The notes: a model not told the origin generated them from the sequence alone. Shown: positions 1-8,386, numbered from the stretch's first letter. The stretch: DNA of 64,000 nt from Pseudoalteromonas distincta (GCF_000814675.1 NZ_JWIG01000015.1:62001-126000); one strand, 5' to 3'. Numbers and translations: made by a program.

Positions 1-612
1 GGCGGTAAATTAGATCGCTGTGAACAATGCCTGATTGCTAAGCACTACTGTATTTGTAAAGGTGTTGAGCATGCAGATTGTAAGGCCGCTGTATGCTTAC
101 TGATGTATCATAATGAAAGCTTTAAACCTTCTAATACAGGGCGTTTAATTGCTGAAATAGTGCCAGAAAACCACGCATTTAGATGGGATAGAACAGATCC
201 TAACCCCGCTCTTTTAGCTTTAATAAATGATTCGCAGTATCAGCCTATGGTCGTCTTTCCCGCTGAAGATGTAGAAGAGGGCAGAGCCATTACAGAAGTG
301 AGTATTGAATCAGGTAAAAAGCCGCTATTTATATTCTTAGATGGTACGTGGCGCGAAGCTAAGAAAATGATTCGCAAAAGCCCTTATTTAGATAACTTGC
401 CTGTACTTTCTGTTACTGCTGATAAACTATCTGATTACCGATTACGTGTAGCCCCTCATGCACATCAACTAGGCACTGCTGAAGTGGCTATTATGGTATT
501 AGCACTTGCGGGCGAAATGGATGCATCGACAAAATTAGAGCAGCATTTTATTAAGTTTCGTGATGCGTATTTATTGGGTAAGCGCAACAAGGGACGACCG
601 CTAGAAGATTAA
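1..612 (+). CDS. DTW domain protein, probable tRNA aminocarboxypropyltransferase (5' end missing)
   Basis: The reading frame is open from base 1, so the N-terminus lies outside the window and 203 residues are visible. The start shows a cysteine cluster CEQC...YCIC, the zinc-binding pattern of DTW proteins. Further on come DGTWREAKKM, which carries the family DxTW signature, and a PHAHQLGTAE segment. Proteins of this family (TapT/YfiP and TuaA types) transfer the aminocarboxypropyl group of S-adenosylmethionine to a tRNA uridine, forming acp3U in the cytoplasm. That this copy modifies tRNA is inferred from the family. An in-frame ATG at 103 lies inside the domain, after the cysteine cluster, and is not the true start. 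The gene is convergent with the unknown gene at 623, with a 10-base gap. Confidence 0.85.
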   Translation, partial: GGKLDRCEQCLIAKHYCICKGVEHADCKAAVCLLMYHNESFKPSNTGRLIAEIVPENHAFRWDRTDPNPALLALINDSQYQPMVVFPAEDVEEGRAITEVSIESGKKPLFIFLDGTWREAKKMIRKSPYLDNLPVLSVTADKLSDYRLRVAPHAHQLGTAEVAIMVLALAGEMDASTKLEQHFIKFRDAYLLGKRNKGRPLED

Positions 613-622
613 TTTTACGAAG

Positions 623-1138
623 TTAAGCAAATGCTTGCTGATTTTTTAAGTGAGCAAGTGCTTTATTTTGAATAGCTCTGAAGCCTTCTTCAGATGTTAA
701 TTGTAAAACAGTATTATACAATTGACTTATACTATTATGCACTTGAATAAACGAGATACAGTCTTCACCAATCATTTCTTTTGCTTCTTCAACTCGTTTC
801 AAAAAGTAGCAGCTAATGTCTATTTTGCCATTAAATTGAGTCGTTGCAATTGCGTTTGCTATTCTATTAAGTTGATAGCTAAACTCATCAGGTCGAGCAC
901 CTTCACCCCACTTGCTAATACGAATGTCGCGTTCTAACTGAATAATTTCGTTAAGTATATTTTTAAACTCACTCATTGGCATATTTAAAAAGTTATAACC
1001 TTTGGGGTTAAATAAAGCTTTATAGGGATTTTCGTCGGGGGTTTGGGCACTAAATACACCAATTGGTTTTGCTGTACTTGCGTCTGATACTTTACATAAA
1101 AAGGTATTACTTTGAGATGTTTTAAAATTCATATCCAT
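623..1138 (-). CDS. conserved-looking hypothetical protein
   Basis: A 171-residue protein that I do not recognise. It has no signal peptide or membrane segment. It looks soluble and mostly alpha-helical, with long amphipathic stretches from about residue 55 to the end. It contains three cysteines and ends in a lysine/alanine/glutamine-rich helix. The start at 1138 (MDMNFKT) could equally be the methionine two codons later. It stands alone: the DTW gene converges on its 3' end, and the CsrB-like RNA lies upstream on the same strand and terminates about 170 bases before it. No function is proposed. Confidence 0.6.
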   Translation of the reverse strand: MDMNFKTSQSNTFLCKVSDASTAKPIGVFSAQTPDENPYKALFNPKGYNFLNMPMSEFKNILNEIIQLERDIRISKWGEGARPDEFSYQLNRIANAIATTQFNGKIDISCYFLKRVEEAKEMIGEDCISFIQVHNSISQLYNTVLQLTSEEGFRAIQNKALAHLKNQQAFA

Positions 1139-1311
1139 TGAGTATTTATGATCCTTGCGTTATTTAGTTATCGGCGCAATTAATAAAAAACTTAGCGAAA
1201 TTTAAAATATTAATAAAGTATTTTAAGGTCTTAGCATTGATTTGCTGTGACGCGATATTACTAGTAAAGATTAGTGATAGTTGCTCAGTGCTTTACTCAC
1301 CCAAATTTTAG

Positions 1312-1346
1312 GCAAAGAAAAGCGCGCTCTATCTCTAGGCGCGCTT
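1312..1346 (-). terminator. rho-independent terminator of the CsrB-like RNA
   Basis: On the minus strand an 8-bp perfect stem AAGCGCGC/GCGCGCTT (arms 1339-1346 and 1320-1327) closes an 11-base loop and runs into TTTCTTTG. This is a classic intrinsic terminator. No protein gene ends here, so it must belong to a non-coding transcript. Confidence 0.85.
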
Positions 1347-1787
1347 GCGGAATCTTCTAATTTTCTGCATCCTGCAATTGAACTTAATCAACTCCAATTT
1401 TCACTAATCCATGTTTATTACTATATTACTTTTTAGTTCTATGTAATGTAGACCATCCGGGCCTGTATCCTTTAATTCCTAAACATCCTGTAGGGTAAAT
1501 ACTATTACCAAATCCTTAATTACACTTCCTAGTGTATCCTTGTTTTAACCAATCCCTTGTGTTGCCTTAAAGGCCTGTCCATTTATTCCTTCAACATCCT
1601 GTTGAACAACTTAGCCTTGTTGTTATCCTTTTCGCATCTTCCTGACGCTGTCCTTTTTACAACATTGCGTTGTGATACTCATCCTGAGCCTGTCCTAAAG
1701 TCCGTGTTGTCCTGATAACCTAATCATTGGTTGGTTGAGTAAGCAGTCCGTTTCCTTTTACTCAATAAGCGTCATTGCTTGGTTGAT
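1312..1787 (-). ncRNA. csrB: CsrB/RsmZ-like CsrA-sequestering RNA
   Basis: The long gap between 1138 and 2074 has no credible ORF. Read on the minus strand between about 1370 and 1756 it contains 23 GGA triplets, 16 of them AGGA. Several sit in ACAGGATG-like contexts (for example complements of 1484-1491 and 1595-1602) close to the CsrA-binding consensus. It ends at a strong intrinsic terminator. A TATAAT -10 box (complement of 1794-1799) places the 5' end near 1787, giving an RNA of about 470 bases, somewhat longer than E. coli CsrB. In gammaproteobacteria such RNAs bind many CsrA dimers and relieve CsrA repression of carbon storage, motility and biofilm genes. A GacA/UvrY-type box lies about 160 bases upstream. 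Identity rests on motif density and context; the ends are inferred. Confidence 0.83.
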
Positions 1788-1793
1788 GCGTAA

Positions 1794-1822
1794 ATTATAG
1801 TGCAATAGAGCAACTAAAATAG
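1794..1822 (-). promoter_or_regulatory. probable promoter of the CsrB-like RNA
   Basis: On the minus strand a perfect TATAAT occupies 1799-1794. The position 17 bases upstream (1822-1817, CTATTT) is a poor -35 element. A good -10 with a weak -35 suits a promoter that needs an activator such as GacA/UvrY, which matches the box at 1946-1963. Confidence 0.55.
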
Positions 1823-1945
1823 AGATAAAACTACATTCAATTAGTGTTTTTGCAATAGTAATAAAAATAAATTTAATATAATTCATGGGTTTAACTGTTT
1901 TTAGGTTGTTTTTTATCTTGTTTTTTACTCATTAGCTGTCACATC

Positions 1946-1963
1946 CGTAAGACATCTCTTACA
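1946..1963. promoter_or_regulatory. GacA/UvrY-type upstream activating box
   Basis: CGTAAG-N6-CTTACA with AT at the centre of the spacer differs at one position from TGTAAG-N6-CTTACA, the response-regulator site found far upstream of csrB/rsmZ genes. Its centre lies about 165 bases upstream of the predicted start of the RNA, like the distal sites known in enterobacteria and pseudomonads. It is also about 120 bases upstream of the iron-transporter gene at 2074, so an effect on that operon cannot be excluded. Confidence 0.75.
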
Positions 1964-2046
1964 CCGTATTTCCTTTTTGGGCGTTATTTACATATTTACA
2001 TTTATTTAAAGTGTGCACTTTTAGAATGAGCACGGTAGAATTCGTT

Positions 2047-2065
2047 GATAATAACAGTTATTTAG
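2047..2065. promoter_or_regulatory. weak Fur-box-like sequence before the iron transporter
   Basis: Bases 2047-2065 match 12 of 19 positions of the Fur consensus (GATAAT x 3 arrangement), including a perfect first GATAAT. They lie directly upstream of the AGGTGGA ribosome site of the iron-binding protein gene. Iron control of this operon is expected from its function, but the match is only moderate. Confidence 0.3.
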
Positions 2066-2073
2066 GTGGAATA

Positions 2074-3078
2074 ATGAAGAAAGTATTTGCACTTGTTTTA
2101 GGGGTAGTTGCATCGGCACCAGTCTTTGCAAACGATGTTGTTAACATCTACTCTTTTCGTCAACCGTTTTTAATTCAGCCAATTTTAGAAGATTTTACAA
2201 AGCAAACAGGCATAAAAACCAATGTTGTTTTTGCTAAAAAAGGGCTAATTGAGCGTGTTAAACGCGAAGGCAAGCACAGTAAAGCTGATTTAGTATTAAC
2301 CTCTAACTTTAGCGCGCTTATTCAATTAGAAGATTTAAAATTAACACAAACTATAAAAAGTGACAGTGTAAATAATAATGTTCCAGCCGCCTTTCGTGAC
2401 GGTGATGGCCAATGGGTTGCGCTTACTAAGCGAGTGCGTAATGTATATTCATCAAAAGAGCGAGTTGGTGAGTTACCTAAGCTCACTTATGAAGATTTAG
2501 CAGACTCTAAATACAAAGGGCAAATTTGTACGCGCTCTGGCAAACATCCATATAATTTAGGTTTAGTGGCTTCTATGATTGCACACCATGGTGAAGCGCA
2601 AACTAAAGAGTGGCTTGAAGGTGTTAAGGCTAATTTAGCACGCAAGCCTCAAGGTAACGATCGTGCTCAAGTTAAAGCTGTTAAAGAAGGTTTATGTAAC
2701 TTGGCATTAGGTAATAGTTACTACCTTGGCAAAATGCTAGAAGATAAAGAACAAAAAGGTTGGGCAGAGGCCGTAAATATTAACTTTCCAAATCAAACTA
2801 ATCGTGGCTCACACATAAATGTATCGGGTGCGGTTATTACCAAATACGCTAAAAACCCTGAAAATGCATTAAAGCTCATAGAATATATGACCGACAGCAA
2901 AGCACAAAACATGTATGCCTCATTAAATATGGAGTATCCAGTTAAGTCGGGTGTTGAATTATCAAGTTTGGTTGCCTCTTGGGGTAGCTTTAAAGAAGAC
3001 AGCTTGCCACTTGATGAGATTAGTAAATATCGTCCGTTAGCACTTAAGCTAATTGATGAGGTGAAGTTCGATCTTTAA
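2074..3078 (+). CDS. fbpA: periplasmic ferric-iron-binding protein of ABC importer
   Basis: Chosen start is ATG 2074, preceded by AGGTGGA at the right distance. It gives a clean signal peptide (MKKVFALVLG...PVFA, cleavage before NDVV); an upstream in-frame ATG at 2011 would put 21 non-signal residues in front. The mature protein has the class of FbpA/FutA/IdiA binding proteins: VVNIYSFRQP at the start, and GNSYYLGKM carrying the paired tyrosines that coordinate Fe(III) in this family. It would capture ferric iron in the periplasm and deliver it to the permease encoded next. Its stop overlaps the permease start by one base (TAATG), so the two are translationally coupled. Iron as substrate follows from the family; other Fe-chelates are possible. 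Confidence 0.88.
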   Translation: MKKVFALVLGVVASAPVFANDVVNIYSFRQPFLIQPILEDFTKQTGIKTNVVFAKKGLIERVKREGKHSKADLVLTSNFSALIQLEDLKLTQTIKSDSVNNNVPAAFRDGDGQWVALTKRVRNVYSSKERVGELPKLTYEDLADSKYKGQICTRSGKHPYNLGLVASMIAHHGEAQTKEWLEGVKANLARKPQGNDRAQVKAVKEGLCNLALGNSYYLGKMLEDKEQKGWAEAVNINFPNQTNRGSHINVSGAVITKYAKNPENALKLIEYMTDSKAQNMYASLNMEYPVKSGVELSSLVASWGSFKEDSLPLDEISKYRPLALKLIDEVKFDL

Positions 3079-4709
3079 TGACTAATAAATTTAAGCTGTC
3101 TAAATGGCAGCTCTTTGCGTGGTCGACTGGCTTAATACTATCGGCCCCGTTGTTTTTTCTTCTTTTTGAATCTCTACAAGGTAGCTCTGAGGTGTTTTCT
3201 CACCTGTGGGATACCGTGCTTTGGGATTACATAACCAATACCGTATTGTTAGTTTTAGGTGTTTGCGTCCTTAGCTGCGCCATAGCTTTGCCACTTGGGT
3301 GGCTAACGGCTTACTGTAGTTTCCCGGGTAAAAAACAGTTTGAATGGGCACTTATGCTGCCCCTTGCTATGCCTACCTATATTATTGCCTATGTATACAC
3401 TGATTTATTAGATTATGCGGGCCCGGTGCAAATAGCGCTGAGAGAATGGTTTGGCTGGCAATCACCTAGCGACTATTGGTTTTTTGATATACGAACATTA
3501 CCCGGAGCCATCGTTATGATTGCCTTGGTGCTTTACCCGTATTTATTTCTAATTTTTAAAACAGCCCTTCGCGAGCAGTCATTCAAATTAGTACAAGCTA
3601 GTCAGTTAATGGGGTTATCTCCTTGGCAAAGCTTTTTTAAAGTCAGCTTAGTGCTCTCTCGTGGGGCAATTGTGGCGGCTCTTGCACTTATTAGTATGGA
3701 AACCATGGCCGACTTTGCAACAGTGAGTTATTTTGCCGTAAGTACATTAACAACCGCTGTATACGATACGTGGTTTGGTTATTACTCACTTACAGCGGCC
3801 GCTAAAATATCGGGTGTGATGTTACTGCTGTTATTTTTAGCATTAATGGCAGAGCGTTTTAGTCGCCGAAACCAAGCGGTATTTGAGCGACAATCAAGTG
3901 TAAATAGCGAATCGCTCTATGTATTAAAAGGAAAGTCTGCTTGGCTCGCAACGGCATTTTGTAGCTTTATTTTACTTATCGCTTTTGTAATTCCTATTGC
4001 AGTACTTATAAATTACGCCATTACCTACTTTGATAAAGCATGGAGTGTTGAGTTTTTTAGTTACGCTTGGCAAAGTTTAAAAGTGGCAGGAGTTGTAAGT
4101 GTTATAACCATTACATTGAGTGTTTTTGTGGTTTTTTATCAGCGTGTTGCAAAGCAAGCGTATCCGCTTATTCCTGGGCGTTTAGCAAGCACAGGCTATG
4201 CGCTGCCAGGAACTGTACTCGCTATTGCGGTTTTGTTACCTCTTACATTGTTAGAGAACACCATTAACACAGCGCTCGAGCCGTATAATTTAGATATTGG
4301 CTTACTGCTTACAGGTAGCATTCTTACTATTATTATTGCTTATATTGTTAGGTTTTACGCCATTGCACACGGAGCAATTGAGTCGAGTTTTTTACGTATT
4401 AGTCCATCACTTGATATGGCAAGCCAATCAATGGGTAAAAGCCAAGGGCAAACGCTGCGTTTAGTGCATCTACCTTTACTGCGAAGAGGGTTACTCACTG
4501 CAGCCCTATTGGTATTTATTGAATGTATGAAAGAGTTGCCAGCTGCGCTATTGCTCAGACCGTTTAATTTTGAAAGCTTAGCTACTCATGTATTTCAGTA
4601 TGTGAGTGACGAGCAATTAGAGCTCGCTTCAATATCTGCATTATTTATTGTTATTGTTGGGTTTATTCCTTTGTATTTTATTAATCGTTCTATGGAGCAG
4701 CGTAGTTAA
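3078..4709 (+). CDS. fbpB: ferric-iron ABC transporter permease (two fused domains)
   Basis: A 543-residue integral membrane protein with about twelve hydrophobic segments. It consists of two tandem permease domains, as in FbpB/SfuB proteins, where one chain replaces a permease dimer. Each half has an EAA-type cytoplasmic loop that docks to the ATPase: one near residue 175 (QASQLMGLSPWQ) and one near 450 (MASQSMGKSQGQ). It forms the inner-membrane channel for iron released from the binding protein. It overlaps fbpA by one base and abuts fbpC with no gap, so the three genes form one operon. Confidence 0.88.
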   Translation: MTNKFKLSKWQLFAWSTGLILSAPLFFLLFESLQGSSEVFSHLWDTVLWDYITNTVLLVLGVCVLSCAIALPLGWLTAYCSFPGKKQFEWALMLPLAMPTYIIAYVYTDLLDYAGPVQIALREWFGWQSPSDYWFFDIRTLPGAIVMIALVLYPYLFLIFKTALREQSFKLVQASQLMGLSPWQSFFKVSLVLSRGAIVAALALISMETMADFATVSYFAVSTLTTAVYDTWFGYYSLTAAAKISGVMLLLLFLALMAERFSRRNQAVFERQSSVNSESLYVLKGKSAWLATAFCSFILLIAFVIPIAVLINYAITYFDKAWSVEFFSYAWQSLKVAGVVSVITITLSVFVVFYQRVAKQAYPLIPGRLASTGYALPGTVLAIAVLLPLTLLENTINTALEPYNLDIGLLLTGSILTIIIAYIVRFYAIAHGAIESSFLRISPSLDMASQSMGKSQGQTLRLVHLPLLRRGLLTAALLVFIECMKELPAALLLRPFNFESLATHVFQYVSDEQLELASISALFIVIVGFIPLYFINRSMEQRS

Positions 4710-5759
4710 ATGAGTAGTTTAATTTTACAAGGCGTGAGCTATCACTATAACGGCACAAAGGTTATTCACGATTTAGATTTAACAGTAGGTAAAGACGAAA
4801 TTGTTTGCCTACTCGGGGCGAGTGGATGCGGCAAAACAACCACATTAAAAGCGATTGCAGGTTTAATTGAAGCCAAGCAAGGGTCTATTTTTATAGACGG
4901 TAAATTAGTGAGTGATGAGCAATCGTTTGTCTCACCTGAGCATCGTAACATCGGCATGATGTTTCAAGACTATGCGTTGTTTCCGCATTTGACGGTGGCA
5001 AATAATATTGCATTTGGGCTTGGTAATATGAGCAAAGCTCAAAAGCAGCAACGCGTTGATGAAATGCTTAAGCTTGTGCATTTAATTGGCTGTGCTGACA
5101 GGTTTCCACATCAGTTATCGGGTGGCCAACAGCAACGCGTCGCTATCGCTCGTGCATTAGCTTATAAACCTAGTTTATTACTCCTTGATGAGCCTTTTTC
5201 AAACATCGACACACAAGTACGATTTGAATTAATTGCCGATATACGTCGAATTATTAAGGCAACTCAAGTATCTGCTGTGTTTGTTACACACTCAAAAGAA
5301 GAGGCGTTTGCGTTTTCAGATACACTTGCCATTATGCATCGCGGTAAAATTGCACAACAAGGCACGCCTGAGCAGCTTTTTGCAGCTCCATGTTCAAAGG
5401 AGGTTGCAGAGTTTCTGGGTCAGGGCATATACTTAAGCGCAGAAGTGTTAACCGCAACTGAATATAAAACACCATTTGGTTTAGTCGAATCTTATGTTGA
5501 GAGTAAGCATAATGTAAGTGCAGGGCTTATATATGTGCGCCCTCATCAAATAGAATTAGTGGCAGATAACCAAAGTGACAAATTCAGCAAGCGAGCTACA
5601 ATCATAAGTCGTCGCTTTATTGGTTCGGCGTATGTTTATTCGCTTGTTATTGATGAACAAGAAATTGAAGTTGCTGCACAATATGGCCAGTCATTTGAAA
5701 ATAATGATCAGGTTATAATAAAAATAAAACCTCACACGGTGAATTTTTTCGAATCGTAA
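4710..5759 (+). CDS. fbpC: ferric-iron ABC transporter ATP-binding protein
   Basis: A 349-residue ATPase that starts right after the permease stop. Motifs in order: Walker A GASGCGKT near residue 37, Q-loop FQDYALF near 86, signature LSGGQQQRVA near 136, Walker B LLLLDEP near 155, and H-loop FVTHSK near 190. After residue 240 comes the extra regulatory beta-domain (TOBE-like) of FbpC/PotA-type subunits, which accounts for the length. It powers the FbpB permease. The organisation fbpA-fbpB-fbpC with 1-base or zero spacing is the standard ferric importer. A DyP peroxidase gene follows after 48 bases. Confidence 0.88.
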   Translation: MSSLILQGVSYHYNGTKVIHDLDLTVGKDEIVCLLGASGCGKTTTLKAIAGLIEAKQGSIFIDGKLVSDEQSFVSPEHRNIGMMFQDYALFPHLTVANNIAFGLGNMSKAQKQQRVDEMLKLVHLIGCADRFPHQLSGGQQQRVAIARALAYKPSLLLLDEPFSNIDTQVRFELIADIRRIIKATQVSAVFVTHSKEEAFAFSDTLAIMHRGKIAQQGTPEQLFAAPCSKEVAEFLGQGIYLSAEVLTATEYKTPFGLVESYVESKHNVSAGLIYVRPHQIELVADNQSDKFSKRATIISRRFIGSAYVYSLVIDEQEIEVAAQYGQSFENNDQVIIKIKPHTVNFFES

Positions 5760-5807
5760 TTAATTTGTTATTCGCTGTGTTTTTATCTGTAAAACTAAGG
5801 AATAACA

Positions 5808-6707
5808 ATGGCGCAAGCGCAATCAGGGATTTGTGCTGAAGCAAACTTACACGGTTTGCACTTATTTTTTAATGTGTTTGATGGTCAAGACGAATCACTT
5901 CGCGCAAAGTTAAAACAAGTAAGCGCTATAGAAGAAGAGTTTAGCGATCAATTTTCAGAATCAATGCTCTCTTGTATGGTTGCTATTGGTGCGCAATACT
6001 GGCCGCATATCCTCCCTGAATATATTCCAAGCGAATTACAGAGCTTTCCCAATATAACCCATAGCGATCACCAAATGAGCGTACAACCGTGCGATTTATT
6101 TGTACAAATTCGCTCTGACCGTGAAGATGTTAACCATTTATTTGCGCTGCAAATTTTAAAATTATTTGCCCCCGATGTAGAGCTGGTGGAGCAAATTCGG
6201 AATTTTCGCTTTTTAGATGGACGTGATTTTAACGGTTTTATTTATGGTGGCGACACCGCACATGGAAGAAAAAAGCGCGCTACGGCTTTAATCAGCAACC
6301 CTGGTAGCTTTGAAGATCAGGGGAGTTATATTCATGTTCAGCGTTATAAACATGATTTAACTATGTGGCAGCATTTATCATTGAGTGAGCAAGAGCAAAT
6401 AATGGGACGTACGCGTCTTGATAACACGCTAATTACCCCAGCGGTCGAAACCAGCCATGCTTCGCGAAGTGAGCTAAAAGACGAACACGGACAACCGCTA
6501 CTATTAAATCAAAGCATGCCTTATGGCGACGTGTATGAGCAGGGAATGTTATCAATTACATGCGCTTGTACGGGCACCGCATTTGAAAAAGTACTTAATA
6601 GTCGTTTAGGGGAAGGGGATTGCTACGACCACTGGCTTGATTTTACTCAAGCCGATATGGGCTCTGCTTTCTTTGCACCTTCAATAGGGTTTTTAAAACA
6701 AATTTAA
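5808..6707 (+). CDS. DyP-type haem peroxidase, class B (YfeX-like), distal arginine replaced
   Basis: A 299-residue cytoplasmic protein of the dye-decolorizing peroxidase family; a good ribosome site (AAGGA) precedes ATG 5808. Family landmarks are FLDGRDF (catalytic Asp137 of the GxxDG region), HVQRYKHDL near 176 and SHASR (proximal haem ligand His217). The distal segment reads LNQSMPYG at 233-240; in YfeX-type enzymes the residue before QS is the distal arginine, and here it is Asn234. From family knowledge that arginine is important for hydrogen peroxide activation, so peroxidase activity may be altered. It follows the iron importer by 48 bases on the same strand, probably in the same transcript. 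This recalls EfeUOB systems, which also pair iron import with a DyP protein. A role in haem or iron handling is inferred. Confidence 0.82.
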   Translation: MAQAQSGICAEANLHGLHLFFNVFDGQDESLRAKLKQVSAIEEEFSDQFSESMLSCMVAIGAQYWPHILPEYIPSELQSFPNITHSDHQMSVQPCDLFVQIRSDREDVNHLFALQILKLFAPDVELVEQIRNFRFLDGRDFNGFIYGGDTAHGRKKRATALISNPGSFEDQGSYIHVQRYKHDLTMWQHLSLSEQEQIMGRTRLDNTLITPAVETSHASRSELKDEHGQPLLLNQSMPYGDVYEQGMLSITCACTGTAFEKVLNSRLGEGDCYDHWLDFTQADMGSAFFAPSIGFLKQI

Positions 6708-6714
6708 TTTGCTA

Positions 6715-7182
6715 TTAAACCGTATCAAATAAAATGCGAACGCGTTCAAGTGTTACATCTATTTCAGATATTTTAGCAGGAGCGATAAAAATAGTGTCAT
6801 CGCCGGCAATAGTTCCTAGTACGCCATCTGCTTTACCTAATGAATCTAATAAACGTGCAATAAGCTGAGCAGCACCTGGGCTGGTACGAATGATGATCAT
6901 CATTTCGTTGTGCATAATGTCGATTACTAATTGGCGTAATGGGCTTTTAGCCGTAGGTACACCCATTTCAGCAGGTAAGCAGTAAACCATTTCTTGTTTG
7001 GCATTACGTGTGCGTACAGCGCCAAATTTACTTAACATGCGTGATACTTTACTTTGGCTTATATTGTCAAAACCTTGATCTTTTAACGCATCAACTATTT
7101 CGCCTTGAGAGCCAAAATTTTCTTCTTTTAATAGTGATTTAAATGCTTTTACCAGTGCTTCTTGTTTATCTTGTGGTTGCAT
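6715..7182 (-). CDS. argR: arginine repressor
   Basis: 155 residues, the normal ArgR length. The N-terminal winged helix (residues 1-75) includes SQSKVSRML for DNA contact. The C-terminal oligomerisation and arginine-binding domain contains [12 protein letters not shown], with the paired aspartates that bind L-arginine. The hexamer represses arginine biosynthesis genes when arginine is plentiful. It is divergent from mdh, the same pairing as in E. coli and vibrios, and its upstream region holds an ARG-box-like palindrome, suggesting autoregulation. It converges with the DyP gene, with only 7 bases between the stops. Confidence 0.95.
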   Translation of the reverse strand: MQPQDKQEALVKAFKSLLKEENFGSQGEIVDALKDQGFDNISQSKVSRMLSKFGAVRTRNAKQEMVYCLPAEMGVPTAKSPLRQLVIDIMHNEMMIIIRTSPGAAQLIARLLDSLGKADGVLGTIAGDDTIFIAPAKISEIDVTLERVRILFDTV

Positions 7183-7227
7183 AGTCTTTATTCGTTTTTG
7201 TTATTTATGCCGCAAATTCTACACAAA

Positions 7228-7245
7228 AATGAATAATTATGCAGC
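7228..7245. promoter_or_regulatory. ARG box (ArgR operator) upstream of argR
   Basis: TGAAT-AATT-ATGCA at 7230-7243 matches the ARG-box core TGAATwwwwATTCA except for one base. It sits 46 bases upstream of the argR start. ARG boxes normally come in pairs; the adjacent stretch 7208-7222 is a much poorer second half-match (TG...ATTCT). Autoregulation of argR is the likely use. Confidence 0.6.
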
Positions 7246-7407
7246 AGTTGTTTAGTTAACTTGCCAGTTTGATGCGTTAAATCACATAAGTTTACGACTA
7301 TGGTCGAAAATATACTTGAAATAGACAGGATAAATTTGTTTTTAGTCGCTAATTTCATTATCTTAAGAGCCACAAATGTTTCCTACCTCAAATTACGGAG
7401 AATTCCA

Positions 7408-8340
7408 ATGAAAGTTGCTGTATTAGGTGCTGCAGGCGGTATCGGCCAAGCGTTGTCTTTATTATTAAAAACAGGCTTACCAGCTGGCTCTGAATTATCA
7501 CTTTATGATGTTGCACCAGTAGTACCAGGTGTTGCGGTTGACCTTTCTCACATCCCAACAGATGTTAAAGTTGCAGGCTTTGGCGCAGACGATTTAAATA
7601 AAGCGCTTGAAGGTTCTGACATCGTTCTTATCCCAGCGGGTATGCCACGTAAACCAGGTATGGATCGTGCTGATTTATTCAATGTAAATGCTGGCATCAT
7701 CAAAACTTTAGCAGAAGGCATTGTTGCCAGCTGTCCTAAAGCGTTAGTAGGTATTATTACTAACCCAGTAAACGGCACAGTTCCAATCGTTGCTGAAGTA
7801 TTCAAAAAAGCAGGTACTTACGACGCTAAACGCGTATTCGGTATTACTACGCTTGACGTTATTCGTTCAGAAGCATTTGTTGCTGAACTTAAAGGCGTAG
7901 ACGTAGCAACTGTAAAAGTACCAGTAATTGGTGGTCACTCAGGCACAACTATTCTGCCTCTACTTTCTCAAGTTGAAGGTGTTTCTTTCACTGATGAAGA
8001 AGTTGCTGCACTTACTCCACGTATCCAAAATGCGGGTACTGAAGTTGTAAATGCTAAAGCAGGCGGTGGTTCAGCTACGCTATCTATGGGTGCTGCTGCA
8101 GCTCGTTTTTGTATGTCTTTAGTTAAAGGCCTACAAGGTGAAGAAGTTGTAGATTACGCTTACGTTGCTGTTGAAAATGGCGATGCAGAGTACTTTGCAC
8201 ACCCAGTACGTTTAGGTAAAAACGGCGTAGAAGAAATTCTTTCTTACGGCGAACTAAGCGCATTTGAAACAAAAGCAAAAAATGACATGCTTGAAACTCT
8301 GAAAAAAGACATCAAAGAAGGTGTTGATTTCATGGCGTAA
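7408..8340 (+). CDS. mdh: NAD-dependent malate dehydrogenase
   Basis: Start ATG 7408 follows ACGGAG and gives 310 residues, close to E. coli Mdh (312). An upstream in-frame start at 7300 would add 36 residues not found in the family. Visible features are the NAD-binding GAAGGIGQ loop at residues 7-14, the substrate arginines in MPRKPGMDR, and the catalytic histidine in GGHSGTT near 177. It oxidises malate to oxaloacetate in the tricarboxylic acid cycle in the cytoplasm. It is divergent from argR and followed by a strong terminator, so it is a single-gene unit. Confidence 0.97.
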   Translation: MKVAVLGAAGGIGQALSLLLKTGLPAGSELSLYDVAPVVPGVAVDLSHIPTDVKVAGFGADDLNKALEGSDIVLIPAGMPRKPGMDRADLFNVNAGIIKTLAEGIVASCPKALVGIITNPVNGTVPIVAEVFKKAGTYDAKRVFGITTLDVIRSEAFVAELKGVDVATVKVPVIGGHSGTTILPLLSQVEGVSFTDEEVAALTPRIQNAGTEVVNAKAGGGSATLSMGAAAARFCMSLVKGLQGEEVVDYAYVAVENGDAEYFAHPVRLGKNGVEEILSYGELSAFETKAKNDMLETLKKDIKEGVDFMA

Positions 8341-8356
8341 TAGCCGGTTTAAGCAA

Positions 8357-8386
8357 CAAAAAAGCCTGCATTTGCAGGCTTTTTTA
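8357..8386 (+). terminator. intrinsic terminator after mdh
   Basis: AAAAAGCCTGCA and TGCAGGCTTTTT form a 12-bp stem with a tiny loop and T-rich tail. The A-run on the other side lets it also serve the convergent ispB gene. Confidence 0.9.

Noticed and set aside
1368..1756. Irregular repeated TCCT/CATCCTG words resembling a degenerate repeat array or CRISPR
   Set aside because: There is no constant repeat length or spacer length. Read on the minus strand the words are AGGA/CAGGATG CsrA sites followed by a terminator, which explains them better.
2011..2073. In-frame ATG upstream giving a longer iron-binding protein
   Set aside because: The extra residues would precede the signal peptide; ATG 2074 has a strong ribosome site and the signal peptide at its very start.
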